Source: Trogon surrucura
Taxonomy: Eukaryota; Chordata; Aves; Trogoniformes; Trogonidae
DNA length: 64,000 nucleotides
Reading direction: 5' to 3'
Assembly: GCA_020746105.1 (NCBI GenBank)
Contig: CM036658.1
Span: 12,260,689 to 12,324,688, forward strand
A model generated the notes under the pieces. The model saw only the letters and a program-made list of their open reading frames with translations. It was not told where the DNA came from and ran no database searches. The position numbers were made by a program, and so were the translations under genes. Each line of letters starts with the position of its first letter. Position 1 is the first letter of the stretch. Below, one piece after another: positions 25,493 to 38,935 of this stretch.

Positions 25493-28400
25493 ATCATCCT
25501 CTTATACATGAAGCGTATTTTAAGCAGTCTTTATGAAAAGAAAACAGCCTCTGTATCTGGCTTTTCATCTATCTCCACAGGACCAGGAAGTGAATTTGGA
25601 TGTCACGTGTGATTTGTCTGATGTAATCGCTGAGCCTAGCATCCTCCACCAACGCCAAGGCTGGCAGCACAGCAGTTATTCCAGCTTTTCTGAGCAGCTC
25701 TGCAAGTGTAGCACAGCCCTGCCTCTGGGGCTGAAAGAATGGTTTAGTTCCCATCATTATGTCTTTGATCTTTTCTGCTGGTGAAGGGTGCCCGGCAGTG
25801 ATGCTTTTTGGTCAGGAACTCATTTACCTAATTCTGCTGGATTAGAGCAGCAGTGTGTTTCATACCATCAGCACACAGGTTCTTGTTCAGAAACCTTGTG
25901 TGTGTGAGCTATCTGGCTTCACTCAGACTAGCGTTTCAAAGGGTTAGGGTATCTGTCTTCTGACTTCGGCCAGCCCGTCAACATTTAGCACTTAGAACTA
26001 TGATGTCAGTCTATAAATTATGGCCTCAGTGCATAATCTGGCAGCTGGACTGACATTTTTGAAGGAAGCACGCTTTTGTCCAATGTAAATACACAACACA
26101 AAATTTTGGAGTCATTGTCAGTTTCCTTTTTCAGTCATCGTTGTTTCTTTGCACTCACATGGTCTCACAGTGGATAAAGTGATACTCTTTTACTCTATGC
26201 TCCTGCACAGAGGATCCTCCACTGCTGTTGTGGAAAATTGGTGAAGAGCACAGAAGAAAAATCCCTACCTTCTTGATTCAGTGGTGTAACTAATTTGGCT
26301 TGACTTTGTAGATTCTTGCCTGACCGTTAAAACAGAAACTGGGTGTGGTGGTGGTACTTTCTCCAAGTAGAGTCTGTACCTCCTAAAAATAAAGTTAATT
26401 TATCAGTGTAAGCACTGTGGAGTATGAGCATGTAATCTTCTCCATCTCTAGTGGAATTCAGAGCTCCTTGTCGTTGGTCAGCATGAGGCCTTGAAACCCA
26501 AGTAGATATATTTGGCAGCTTTCACTAAAATGTATTCTTGTGAAACTGAATTTTGTCCTGACAGGGCATTTTGTCTTTGTCCTCTGTCTTGCTGTTTGAA
26601 GGACAGAATGAAAGAAATAAACTGGTTTGGGTTTTTTTTTGAGCTCTGTTGAATGACAAAATTCAAATGGAAATCCAAATATGCTGAAATAGTATTAATT
26701 GTACATGCACAGTGTACTGGTGTGTATTAGTCATTCAAAACGATTCCTCCTTTGAAAGGGCAGACAAGGAAAAGTCCACATTATGTGAAGACTTGATTTG
26801 ACTTCATGTGACTTGACTAACTGTGGAAATGAAGTTACCTACCCGCATAAAACTTAGGAGAACTGGAACTTTCTTCTACTTTATTTTATATAATAAAAAA
26901 GCATCTTCAGATCTGGAAGTTAACTTACATGACTTCTAATGCGACAGAGTCGGTAAAGTTAATTAATCTTAAGGATAAGCCTCGAATTTGTGTTACATGG
27001 TGTCTTTCATCTCTTCCTGTGTCTTTCTCAATTGTAATATTGTCCACACCAGTTGAACCGAATTTTTCTGTGATTATGCACTTAAGCTTCATTAATGCAC
27101 TGATATTTTTTGATTGTTTTATCTGACAAGATTACATTATTTGTGGGCCATGTCTCTGTGGCACACTGCAGCACAAATGACCCGTGCAAAGCTATCCTGG
27201 GTGTTTCTGGTACCTGCGGCAACTCGGTTCTAAAGTGTGTTAAAGCAGTCAGCAGTACAAACTGCCCTTCGTCAAGGAATGTTTTGCAGTGTTTCTGTTA
27301 CTGAAATGTCTGTCATTAGCATTTAGCTGATAGATCTTCAGCAAGAAGATAGATCTTTAGCAAGCAAGCATGCTGTCATGGTGTAGTTGCTGTCTAGCAT
27401 GTTGTGCTTTCCCCCAGCTCAGCCTGGTCTCCTGCACTGGCCTGAAGTCGGGGAGAGCCATGCAGCATCTGACTGTGTGCAATGCCTGGAGGCCTCGTCT
27501 GAAACCAAACCTGGGCTAGTTTTCTGTTCTGAAGGACTTTTTCACCCTAATACCAGAAGCATCTCAGGAACAGTGGAGACTGTTGCTTGTAGTCTCTTCT
27601 TAGCATCATCAGTGTTAACTGAGATTAACTTGGAGGAGGTGGGACTGCTGATTCTGCCTGAGGCTGTCTGCCAGAGCAGAACTGGTTCCTGAATGCTCTC
27701 TGTCTCTGTGTCTGAGACAGGACTGCAGGCAGATTGTTGGGTTACTGGTGTGCTCTAACCCTGTACTTCAAAGCTGATGTATTGGCAGCAGTTTAAAAGT
27801 GAAGTCTGCTTATCCATGAGCTCTCTGAAAATGAGTGCCACTTGGATTGTTCTTGTGACAGAGAGCAAGACTTTTTTATCATCTGTAACGCTAACTCTGT
27901 AACTCAAAAATCAATATTTTACTCAAATAGAAAGCATTAACTTACCACAACAGAGAAGATGGTATTTTTTCTGAAGATATCTTACAGAACTGTTGAGCTG
28001 TGGCTTGCGGCCTTGAAGTCTAAGCTTTTATTTCCTCTAAATATAATCTGTTCTATTTCATATGTATCTGTCACGTTGAACAAGCAACAGGCAGCGGGCA
28101 CAGGATCAGGACTCATGTCCCATGTATGATGTAAAACAGAACAGGCAGCTTTTTGAATCATGCGGCTAGAATGCCATCAGGGGCTGCTTCTGCAGTCACA
28201 AAGCCGGAATGAAGGTGTCAGAATCATGAGATAAGTATTGCAACCTCTAACGCAAAACACCTTCAGGGTTTTCTTTTTTACGTACAACATGAACTGTTCT
28301 AATGCTTACTTGGTATTGTCTACAAAACAGCCTCGCCTTTCAAATTTCTTGTTGCCTTCTGAACCATCCCTCAGCCTTCTTCCTTTGTTCCCCTCTTTGC

Positions 28401-29879
28401 TCTCCTTTACCAGCCCAGCTTTCTCCAACATCCTGCTCCACCCCATCATGGCCAGGGTTCTCCAAGCTGCCTTGCCATTACCACTCTGCTTGGACTCTGA
28501 GATGTAGGCACGGGCAGCGATGGACTTGGGTCTGCTGCCTTTGCTCTCACTGAGCCATGCTTCAGGCTACAACCGGTCCCTGGACTGGACCTTCGGGTTC
28601 CTGTAGGATCACGCTGCTGATCAGTTGCCTGGCATCTGTGAGCCCCATGCCTGTGTGCTGCGAATGAGAGTGAGGAGAGAACGAGATCCTTTGAGAGCAG
28701 GTTAGCTGGCATATAATTTTCTGGCCTGATATTATCTCATCAGACGTAGATTTGAATAATTCACTGAAGTAATGCTACTACTGCAATTAAAAGAAGGATT
28801 ATTTGCAAACGCTCTCTTATTGTGCATCACACTTTTGAAAATATATTAGAAGGTTGGTTTTGCATTACACCTTCCTTAATTCTTAACTTTTCTAGGTTTT
28901 GTGGCCTATCTACTCAAACTCATGGTTTGGCAGCTTTCAAGTTTGAAGTGTCAAACTGTTGATGTCTTTTCCAAACCCAAAGCCGAACAGCTATTGCTGA
29001 TGGGCTGATGGGCAATGCCTTCCACCTGGGACAGATGATGATTCTTGATCATCCTAACAGTGACATACAGAGTTCCCCATCTGCTTGTGTCCCACCTCTA
29101 GCATGCATGCTGTCAGCTGCTGGCTCTAGCAGTTGAGAAGATACCTCTGCCCTTTAGCAAGAAAGATGGATTTTGTGCATGTCTGAAGAAATCAACTCCT
29201 ATGATGTCATCTACCAGCAATTAATATGTCGTGATTGTAATTGTTTAGAGGAAATTCTACAAGATTTTTTAAAAGATTAAATTCTTTTAAGGTTCAATTA
29301 TTATAGTTACTTACCTGTTGAATTGAAGAAGTGCAGTTGATTATTTTCTTTTTAGCCTGCCCTTGCTAAGTGTCTAGAGGGTAGCATTTGATTGAGGATT
29401 AGCTGAAATCTCTTCAAAACGTGGCTGATGATCTCTCTGTTTTCAAGGTTATTTTGTCTGAACTGAATTCCGCTTCTCTGATGTTTTATGTTTTAATACT
29501 TAAATATTGTGATAAATGTTAAGGTCTATTAAGTTTCAACTTTCTATTTTTATCCATTGGTAAACACTACACCAGATGTGGGCGTGAAGGACCCTGAGAA
29601 GCTGAGGGAGTTCTGCTTTTATTCAACAATTTTAACTTTCATAACTGAGAATTTCAACTCATTTTTTAGGGTTGTGTATGTGCCGTTTTGCCTTTTTTTT
29701 TTTAAAGAGCTGAGAAAAACAGGCTTACGCAACGTAGTTTGCATAAGTGCAGTGAGTCATTCACATTTCTTTTTTTCCTGTGTCTCTGTGTGTGCGTTGT
29801 ATCGCTTTATATAACTTTTCTTTGAAAAAGTACTACTGTGAATGCTAAGAATATATTTTCCCTGTAAAATAAAAAAGAA

Positions 29880-29898
29880 ATCTGCCTATTAGGCAGAT
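29880..29898. repeat. Perfect 9-bp-arm palindrome
   Basis: ATCTGCCTA and its exact reverse complement TAGGCAGAT are separated by one T. It is short enough to be chance, but perfect. Confidence 0.8.
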
Positions 29899-32800
29899 AG
29901 CCACTTCTTGCTGATGTCTCCTCATAGGTGCTCTTTCTCCAGGAAGGCATTTTGATGGTTCTTCTTACAGCTCTGGTTCTTTAGTGGTGAAGTTTGTGCT
30001 CCTGTGTGAAAGTGTAAGGGGAAGGCCATGTAGCTCTATGCTTTCCGCTTCGTGGGCAGAGCAATGGGTAACTCCATGTGATAATGATGACTATATATAT
30101 GTATGTCTATATTTATATAGGGACTTCAAATGTGTGTGGTCCTTTCAGCATACTGTAGCTTCTGCTTTATCAGATTGCTTTGCACCATCTAGGGAAGAGT
30201 GGAGCTTTTGGAGCAGAGTACCTCCGTGCGTTGTTGGAAGAAATTTGGGGCTTAAATCCTTCATGTAGATGTCAGACACAGGTGGCAAGCGTCCTACATC
30301 AGGCACGCTTGTACAGAAGTCCTCTGGAAGGCCTCATCTGTTTTGACACTGCTTCATAACTGTGTGATCAAACATAGTGTGGATGTCCAGCTGTTTGGAG
30401 TCCATTGTTTTGAATGCAGTTAGAAGTATTAAGTGTCATACAGTTTAAGCACTAGAATTGCTGTTTTGTTTTATGTCTATGTGTTTCAGATGTGTTTTCG
30501 TTGACATCTGATGGATGGTGCTACGTAACTGTGGCAGGGAACTCACTGTTGGTTTTCCCAGAAGGGGAGTCTGAGTCATGGTGCAGGGATGTGCACACAG
30601 GTTGATTTCTGTGGCTGTTAGGAGTCTTGCCACTTTGTTTCTCTCCAGTTCCCTGATGTATCATCGTGCTTCCTGATCTAATGTACATCTTCTCTGGCCG
30701 TGCTACAGATCCCTCCCAGCACAGAAAGTTCCCCACAACAATTTCATACCAATTATTTCTGTGCATGCTCAGAAATCCCTCTGCTTTTCTCTACATCCCT
30801 CTGTTTTACTGAATCAGATTCAGGGCCTCTTCCATTAAAGTACATCACAGTTTTTATTTTATTTCAGTGGCATCTTATGTTTCGTGCAAGTAACATTGTC
30901 CATCTTCTTCTTTGTTCATTCTTGTGGTAGCATTTTGACTGGTAATCACTGTGTTTTCTGTCAGATGCAGAGCAGATGTTGGCAGTCGCAAGATAAGGCA
31001 GTGTTCACCTTCTGCTTAATTAGCAGATTAACAGTATCTGGGGTCTGCGGAAGTGCCATGAAACCTTCAGGTACTTTTTTTAATTGTCTATGGTAGTGTA
31101 CTCAAATGGATGTTAGACATGAGAGTACGACTTTAATTCATCATTAAGAAAGTGGATTCACATAAGGAGTTGTAGTACCTGTCTAGCTTCAAATATATGA
31201 GCAATTTTCATGAATGTACTTGCATGTGTAAAATAAGGCATACACTTAGATTCCTTGATGTTCAGAAGAGCAGCTGTACTGATTTGAGCTTTAAATATAA
31301 TTAACATACCCAGAGACAAAAATACTGTGTCGGAGTCACACATAGGTATAACTGTTTCCTTCACGAACTGTTGACAATCAAGAATCAAATTCAATCAGCA
31401 GATAATAATTGGCAGGACATCAGGAGATGAGAAACATCTCTGAACTTGTGGAACTCTTTATGAGTGAGAAAAATTTCCTGCTCACACACAAAAACCCTAA
31501 AATTGAGAGTAACTCTTCATATTTAATCCCCTTAAAGAAGTGCTTTCCCTTTGCAACAGGGACGTGGACAATATCTGCATGGACATAGTAGTTACTTTCA
31601 TCACTGTCTGATTGTGTCGAATAGCTCCTTGTATGAGTGGGCAAAGTACTAAGTTTCCTACACCTCTGTATTAATCGTGACCTCAAATGTGGGTTGTGAG
31701 AAATAGGAGCCTCTTAACAATGAAATCACACAGCAGTGTTTTTAACATTCATTCTTGTGCTTCGAATATGATGACTTCAATTTGCAAATCCTCAAGATAG
31801 CCCTTGAAGCCCTCTGTTTCTAATCAGTCCTCTGTCCCTAATGGGCATTAATCTCGTGCCCATTTTGATGCCCCCACTGCAGCAGACTGTTTCATGTGTT
31901 GTCCACAGAAATCAATGATAAAGCCTGAGACCTCAATGTACCACATACTTTAAGCGTATCAGGAATTAAAAAAAGTCACATGAGAAGGTGAATGTCCATT
32001 TGCATAAAAGGATGGCCCTGTAGTGGTATCTGTGTGCATTCCAGCCACAAAGGTGTCTAGAGAATTGGGATGAACACATAAGAGATCACATGATTTATTT
32101 AGGGAAATATACCCTCTGTTCTTGAAAGTGATGGAAGCTTGCCTTGAAATGAAAGTTTCTCTTCCTGCCATTCCAATTTTGCAGATTTGTTCACATAATT
32201 TAGTGCAAAATCAAGGATTTTATTACTTACAGAAAAAAAAAGTAATTAACAGGCAGAGCATTAAAGGAAAGAACAAAAGCTTTGCAAGGCTCAAATTAAT
32301 CTTCTTCTGTTTTTCTGTTGCATCCTCATCTGACTGCTTGAGCACCACTCAATAGAGCTAAATTTTTAGCACTTGGGTTTTAGAAATTTCACAGGACTTC
32401 AGCACAAAGCAAGTTAACTTTCTATAACCATGATAAAGTAGGAATAATTACACTTTAAGTGACCCTTATGAGACGTTTCCAGCTGCCTGGAGTAGAAATC
32501 TGGGTCACTCCTGCACTGAGCAATAACGTAAGACATCAGGACACTGCTGTAGCTCAGATAAAGTAAATTGCCCTCTTCCCACCCTACTCATGGCCACGAG
32601 TTTGTTCTGAGCTTGTCTGAACTCTGTCAGTGATATGTTTTCTATGCATAAGCTAGAAGGCTTGTTAAGCTTTACATTTTAATATATTCTTTTCTTACTG
32701 ACTTGCCTTTGCCTACTGTTCATTTTAATGGGATTTTTTAAAGATTGCCTTCTCTGTGGCAGGAAAACTGTCTCAAACTATTTTGAATGTCAGTGAGCTG

Positions 32801-34763
32801 GAATTTATATGAAATGCAGTATATCCTTCATCTTAACTAAGTAGCCTCAGCATGTCATCACTAGTACTAAAAGTGTATGGCCAACAAGTTAGCAGTAGAA
32901 TAGATAGCATGGACATCAGCTCATTTCTAAAGCTCACCCATAAAGGTCATTCTGAAAAATTCTGGAGTGCCATAAAGAGTTTCCTATCTGAAGCAATTGA
33001 GGAGAAGAGTGTTGTTTTACCCCATGCATATTCTTTGGGTGGGTTTTTGGTACTAGTTAAGCCTGGGATGTAGAACCCACCCCATGCCAAGCTCCTGCAA
33101 GGGTATTGGATTACATTAACAGTGTATCTGGAAGCAAGTATTTGACATTACTAGCCTTGGTCTTGGTCACAAAAACAGGCTTCAAATAATGCATATGAAA
33201 AATCCTTTTTAATGGTAGATGGGAGGGGAAAAAATAAGCTTCAGCAATGTATTACTGGAGAGTTTTTCTTGAGCCATGTTTTATTTGTGAGCCAAATATT
33301 GCAGTAATTAGACTGCAAAATTAAGGGAATGTGCTTTGCTTTTAGTGGAAATTAACATTGGTTTTCTCCAGGCATTCAATCACTTAACTCAGTTGTCTTT
33401 TTATATTATTCAAATGTGATACACATTAGTCAAACATAAGTGGTTGAAGAATCAAGTTGCAGAATGCCTCTTGAGAGAGAAGTATGTTATAAACATTTCT
33501 ACTAATGGAATATTTATGTTAATGTAAATTAACTCCATAAGGGTGGCAAATCCTTTGAAAGGTGAACATGAAGTTCCTGCTGCACAGTGGATGCATTTAT
33601 TATTTTGTTACTTGTACAGTGCAAAGAGTGGTGTACAGGCTCCTGCTGTAGCCAACAAGGATTTTGCAAATGCAGTTTCGTGACCCTCAAGAATCAAGGC
33701 CTGTCAAACGCTGAAAATACAATGGAGATTTGTGTGATGCTGAAGACAGGGAGGACATTTTGCAGAAACAGTTGTAAGATCTGTGATGTGAGAAAAAAAA
33801 TGCATGATGAACTGAATCTATGGGGGAGTAGAACAGAACAAAGAGCTATGGCTAGGAGTTAGCAAATGTAATTAAATTGATAGAAATAGTGATCTTGGAG
33901 TGATCAGTTGTCAAGAATATTAGGCATAGGGACCTAAAAATGGCAAGAAAGGCTACAGCTATTGTCGTCTCTTATTGCCTGTAATCTAAGCTATAGTCAT
34001 TCACTTAGAGGCGTGAGATCTGGCAAATGTTGGAGTGGTGAAGGGGACCGTTAACAGACCTTCCCTGGAAAGCATTTTCACAGTTACAACTGAATTCAAG
34101 ACCCAGGCGCTTTCCAGAGAGTAGTCCAATGCAGGCTTCGCCACTGGAGGAAACTGCTGCATAAACCCCTGCGGATAACCTGCCTGCAAACTCTGAACCC
34201 GAGCCCAGGATTTCTAAGCAGGTGCAGATTTACCCAGCTGCCCGTTTCAAAGTCCCCTACCAAATGTAAGAGCAACCTGCTAAAAAACCTCCATATCTTC
34301 AGGGGATTTTGTTTGCTTGTTTGCTTTTGCAGCGTGTAAATTTGTTATCAGAATAATTTATATTGCACAAAGCACTCTTTCAACTGTGTTTTATTAATTC
34401 AGGAACAGCAATGATAAGATCTAGTTCTTTCCAAAGAATTTGGTATGCCACATCTCCCAAATGGAATCAGATTACAAAGACAGTTCAGCTCCCAGTTAGG
34501 CTCTTCAGTGAAGTGGTTAGATTTTTGACAGCACTCAGCAACCAGTGGGTCTGGTGTTCATTTTCAGGAATGGAAGCTGGTGAGCACTTCTGAAAATGTA
34601 ACCTTTTGTACTTAAATATTTGTGTTGTTTTCTCCCAAGCCTATTTTCCATGAAGTTATGTGATATTTTTTTCATTGTTATTTTCAGAGTTTGCTTCCTT
34701 GCTTAATAAAACAAAACCAAATAGTTCTGCAAGAGTTCCATTGCCTTTTTGTGCAGTGGTATT

Positions 34764-34802
34764 TTCATATTTTTGTGATTATTTCTTCATATTTTTGTGA
34801 TT
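34764..34802. repeat. 17-bp direct repeat, period 22
   Basis: TTCATATTTTTGTGATT occurs at 34764-34780 and 34786-34802, a small local duplication in T-rich sequence. Confidence 0.75.
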
Positions 34803-37800
34803 TTCATGATATTTAAAACCCAAGTGTTCATAAATATGTGTACAAATGAAACCGCAAATACCATAATGAGTTATGCAGTAGTGATAACTCCAAGTACAAA
34901 TACTAAATTTAAAATGTAGGTTGTTATTTGTATAGCCAATTAACATGAATGTCTGATGAATCACAGTAAATCCACAAACACATGGTGAACTGGGATTTTT
35001 GCACATTTAAATCCATTTGCCTTAACGCCTTGTTGCTTGCATAAATATAACAGTTTTATATGGCTTATTTTGTTCCAAGAAATACAGATTACTTTCCTCC
35101 AGTGGAAATCAGTATGGTGGCTAACTCACTTTAAATATTCCGCTCTCCCAGATTATTCTTTAATTACGATTTTACCCTTAAAAGGATCCTCACATTTACA
35201 GATGCTGTGCAAGCTGTTATATTCTAACCCTGATGGATACCTGTGAATACTTAAAAAATTGTACATCGTGTAGCCAGACTAGTATGCTGATGATGCCAGA
35301 TGAGTCTAAGACACCTCTAAGTCATTGTCACCAGTGTCACATGCAAGCTTTTTTCCTTTCTAGGAACACCTTACTTATCAAGTTACCCCACAACTCTGTC
35401 TTCACCCTGACAGCTCTGTTTCCCGTCTTTGTGGTGCACACCGTGCCTTTGGCGTTGACCCTATACATCTCTCGCAACTCCTCCCTACTTGCTGATGCCA
35501 TTCGTGAGCTTCTCATTCAAGTTCTTCTGAAAGACCTACTTTCTCTACTGTGCCAAAAAGGCACTCTTCTTTGCATTAAAAGTCCTCAGCAAGAAAAGCC
35601 AAGTGCAGTCAGAATTTCTTTTTTTCCATTTTCCTTCCTCTCATCAGCTATCTGACTTTTATCAATTTACCTTTGTCTTCCTTCTTGTTTGTCAAGTCAA
35701 CTTCTGTAGTTTGGATGTGTTCCTGGACAAGAAGCAACTCTTTTGCTTGTCATTGTAGCATGTCTGGCACGTACTTGACATGTCAGTTCAGTGTATTAAG
35801 AAGTTTATTTTGATGTAAGTAGTGATTAGTAGTCACAACAATTCATGGACTGTTACTAGTCTATGTCAAATGCCTTAATGGCTTCTATTTCATTCTTAGT
35901 TATCACTACCTAGACAATGAGCATGGTTAACTTGCAAGTCAAAGTGAAGGCAAGCAATGAGCTCTGACTTTTGCTTTTCACAAAATTGTCTTTAGGTATT
36001 ACCTCATCTTCCCTTGCCACTCACACACATTTCATCTGTTCACATACTTGTTGCTTTCTTGGTCTGACTCTGAGCTCAGTTGGTCAGGGACTTTACAGCT
36101 TAGCACAGCGGTCCATGTCTTGCCTCCTCCCAGAGTTCCTGAATGTGATGCTAATGGCTTGCAATTTAGGAGATAATAACAGAAAATGTGGCGTAAGGTG
36201 GAGGGGTGCAGAGGCATTACACTGATCCTTGTTCCCCAGAAGTGTTCTCTGGTGTGACAGATGGAAAGGGGTGGGTGAGATGTGAGTAGGATGTGGGTAG
36301 CCTTCGGTTCCTGCCACCTCTGCCTGGTTTGCAGCCCTTTGAAGGGCTTTGTTCCTCTGGACAGGCTGTCTGGCCCCTCTCAAAAACACTCGGATCATTT
36401 GCAGCACATGAAAAAAGAAAAAGGTCTGGTTGCGTGGAACTGGGGGAGAGGCAGAATTGCATAGCTTCAGCAGAAAACTAACCTTTCCTTCCACTGTTCT
36501 GCTCTTCTCCCTCCTCCTACTGAGCCCTGCAGAGAGAGATTAGCAATCAAACTGTAAATCTCCCAAGTACAGAAAGTAGTAAACCCTCCATCCCCTCCCC
36601 AAGAGGACATGTATGCTGACAACAGCCTCATTCAATCTGACACCTGTTTCACTTTAAAACAGGGCCCTATAAATAGAATGAATGTAACCCTAGGTGGCAT
36701 TGCAAAATATTATGGAAAATGCGGCTTACAACCCTGTGAAGAAGGGGGAGCAGGGGGAGTGGGGCTGGGCAAAAAGACACTATCTACCATAAAAACCTGG
36801 CAGCTTCATGCAAGGGCTGTTGCTTTTAATTTAAATGCTCATTTCTTATTCTATTTTCAGATCCTCTCTGGGATTTTAGGAATGTTGAGACGTGCTGGTT
36901 ATAAAGCCCTAAGTACAAAATGGTCACGGATGGCTGGAATGAGGCATGTTCTAATGGAAACAAATCACTTGTCAGTAAGCAGCCTTCAAACTTTTGAACA
37001 AAAGCTCAAAAGGGTCAGGGAAAAGACATGTTTGTTGACTTAAAATGTCTGGATGCAGGTCATCAGAAAGGCACAGGCTTCAATATTATTGAGGTGACTC
37101 TTCAGTTCTGTGTAGAATTGGGGTTATAAATGAGGTTAAGTACTTTGATGGCAACCACAAATGGAATGAGCAACTTACATTAAGCGGAAAGCTTATACAC
37201 GTATAAACTGAAGTGTGCATACTACCAAAATGTAAAGTGTGTACATCATGGCAAAACAGCTGCAGAATGGAGCTCAGCTGTGGGAACTACATTTAGGTAT
37301 ATAGACATGAATGTCTGTGAGGAAGACTATGCTGTGTCTACTGAAATTTAGAAGGGTGACCAGCATTCCTGTGACATAAACTAGGTGTCTATGATTAATT
37401 GATATTTTAGTTAGTTAAAATATTGTAGCTTAGTTTCATAGGGAGTTGAGGATAAATCAATATCCCGAATCTGTTCATTCAACTTTATGTTTTAACTCTA
37501 AATAAAATTCTGCAATGCTATTGTTAAAATTTTTTACTTGCTCTCAAGACCCATAATGAGGTTCATGGCCCCTGGACCATCTATCCTATGGGGGATCAGC
37601 CCTTCTTTTTCCTGTGTAATGTTTTGTGTTGCTGTGTAAAATTAATAATGTTGCTCTATAATAAATTGTATAAGGTGGATGAGTTATAATCTTGGCAGAA
37701 CATCGTGTTGAATCTCCTAATTCTACTGTAGCTTGGTTTCATAAGAAAACGAGGCTTATGCAATCTTTCTTTGTCATCAATCTGTCTGTCTGCTAGTCCC

Positions 37801-38403
37801 CCTCACAAGCAGCTTCTGAGCTTGTTCAGCCTTCAGTTGGATTTGAAGAAGGATTACAGATAATTACGTTTTGACTAGATTTGTGAAAATTGCTTTCTGT
37901 CTAGAGGAAGAAAGGCAGAGGCAGTGTCTCTGCAGAGGGGAAGGCAGCCAAAGCATAGATGTCTGAAGTGGTCAACTCAGGGGTCCCCAGCACAGCTCAC
38001 ACAGTTTTGTGCATACAAAATGTGCATGCACCAGGGATACAGCAGGGACTAAGGAGACAGGTTTGGGCAGAGGTGGCTGAAGAAAGAAAGCTGATGGGCC
38101 AAAGGCTTGACCTCCGTAAGTATGCAGGTTTCATTTCAATGTTCACAGAATGATTTCTTTTTCATATGGAAAACAGCGGCAGAAGAAAAAGGAATGACTC
38201 TGTGGTAAAATAATATGTGTGAGCATCAAAGCACCAGGCAGGCTTTTGGTGATTCTGAGGTTTACTCCAGTAAGTAAACATTATTCTGCTTTCAAATGAA
38301 AGAAACTGAGACGCTTTCTTCACAGAGATTTGACTTGCTCAAAGGCACCAAATGACTCAGCAGTAGCCAGGTACAGCATATAGACATGTTTAGGTAGCTT
38401 AGA

Positions 38404-38935
38404 ATTTAAGTTGGAAAAGACCCTTAAGATCATTGAGTCTGATCACTAACCTCACAATGCCACAGCCACCACTAAACCATGTCCCTAAGCACCACGTCTG
38501 CTTCCAGGGCTGGTGGCTCCACCACTTCTCTGGGCTTGACAATCCTTTCTGTAAAAAAGTTTTTCCTAATATCGAGTCTAAACCTCGCCTGGTGTGCCTT
38601 GAGGCTCTTTCCTCTTATCCTATCACTTGGTACCTGGGTGAAGAGATTGACCTCCACCTCGCTACAACCTCCTTTCAGGTAGTTGTAGAAAGTGATAAGG
38701 TCTTCCCTGAACATCTTTTTCTCCAGGCTGAACAACACAGTTCCCTCAGCCACTCTGCATAAGACTTGTTCTCCACACCCTTCACTAGCTTCGTTGTTCT
38801 TCTTTGGACATGGTCCAGAACTTCCATGTGTTTCTTGTAGTGAGGGGCCCAAAACTGAACACAGAGTTTGAGGTGCACCGATGCCGAGTACAGGGGGACA
38901 ATCATTTTCCTGGCCCTGCTGACCAAGTGTGGCCA
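38404..38935 (-). mobile_element. CR1 LINE 3' fragment of a different tail type
   Basis: The - strand encodes CR1 ORF2 from [20 protein letters not shown] through [20 protein letters not shown], then (shifted frame) [40 protein letters not shown] and [10 protein letters not shown] to the end. The 3' end lies at the left, where the - strand reads GGTCTTTTCCAACTTAAA. No ATTCTATG tandem follows, unlike the copies near 17.5 and 25.2 kb. The 3' UTR, with its run about a balanced GTG/CAT-rich stretch and a TGATCAGACTCAATGATC phrase, marks it as another CR1 subfamily. The copy is 5'-truncated and frameshifted. Confidence 0.93.

Larger units (their letters stand above)
25251..38403. other. Intergenic, no gene recognised
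   Basis: This is 13 kb with no recognised gene, RNA gene or clear transposon. Features include an AT-rich block with TCATTAA tandem units (25386-25492), a 19-bp palindrome at 29880-29898 and a 17-bp direct repeat at 34764-34802. Frames of 140 codons at 35233-35655 and 144 codons at 36609-37043 lack known motifs and are probably chance. Confidence 0.65.

Noticed and set aside
35233-35655. 140-codon + strand frame with hydrophobic stretches
   Set aside because: It has no recognised family, no splice or promoter evidence, and a T-rich composition that by itself gives hydrophobic residues.
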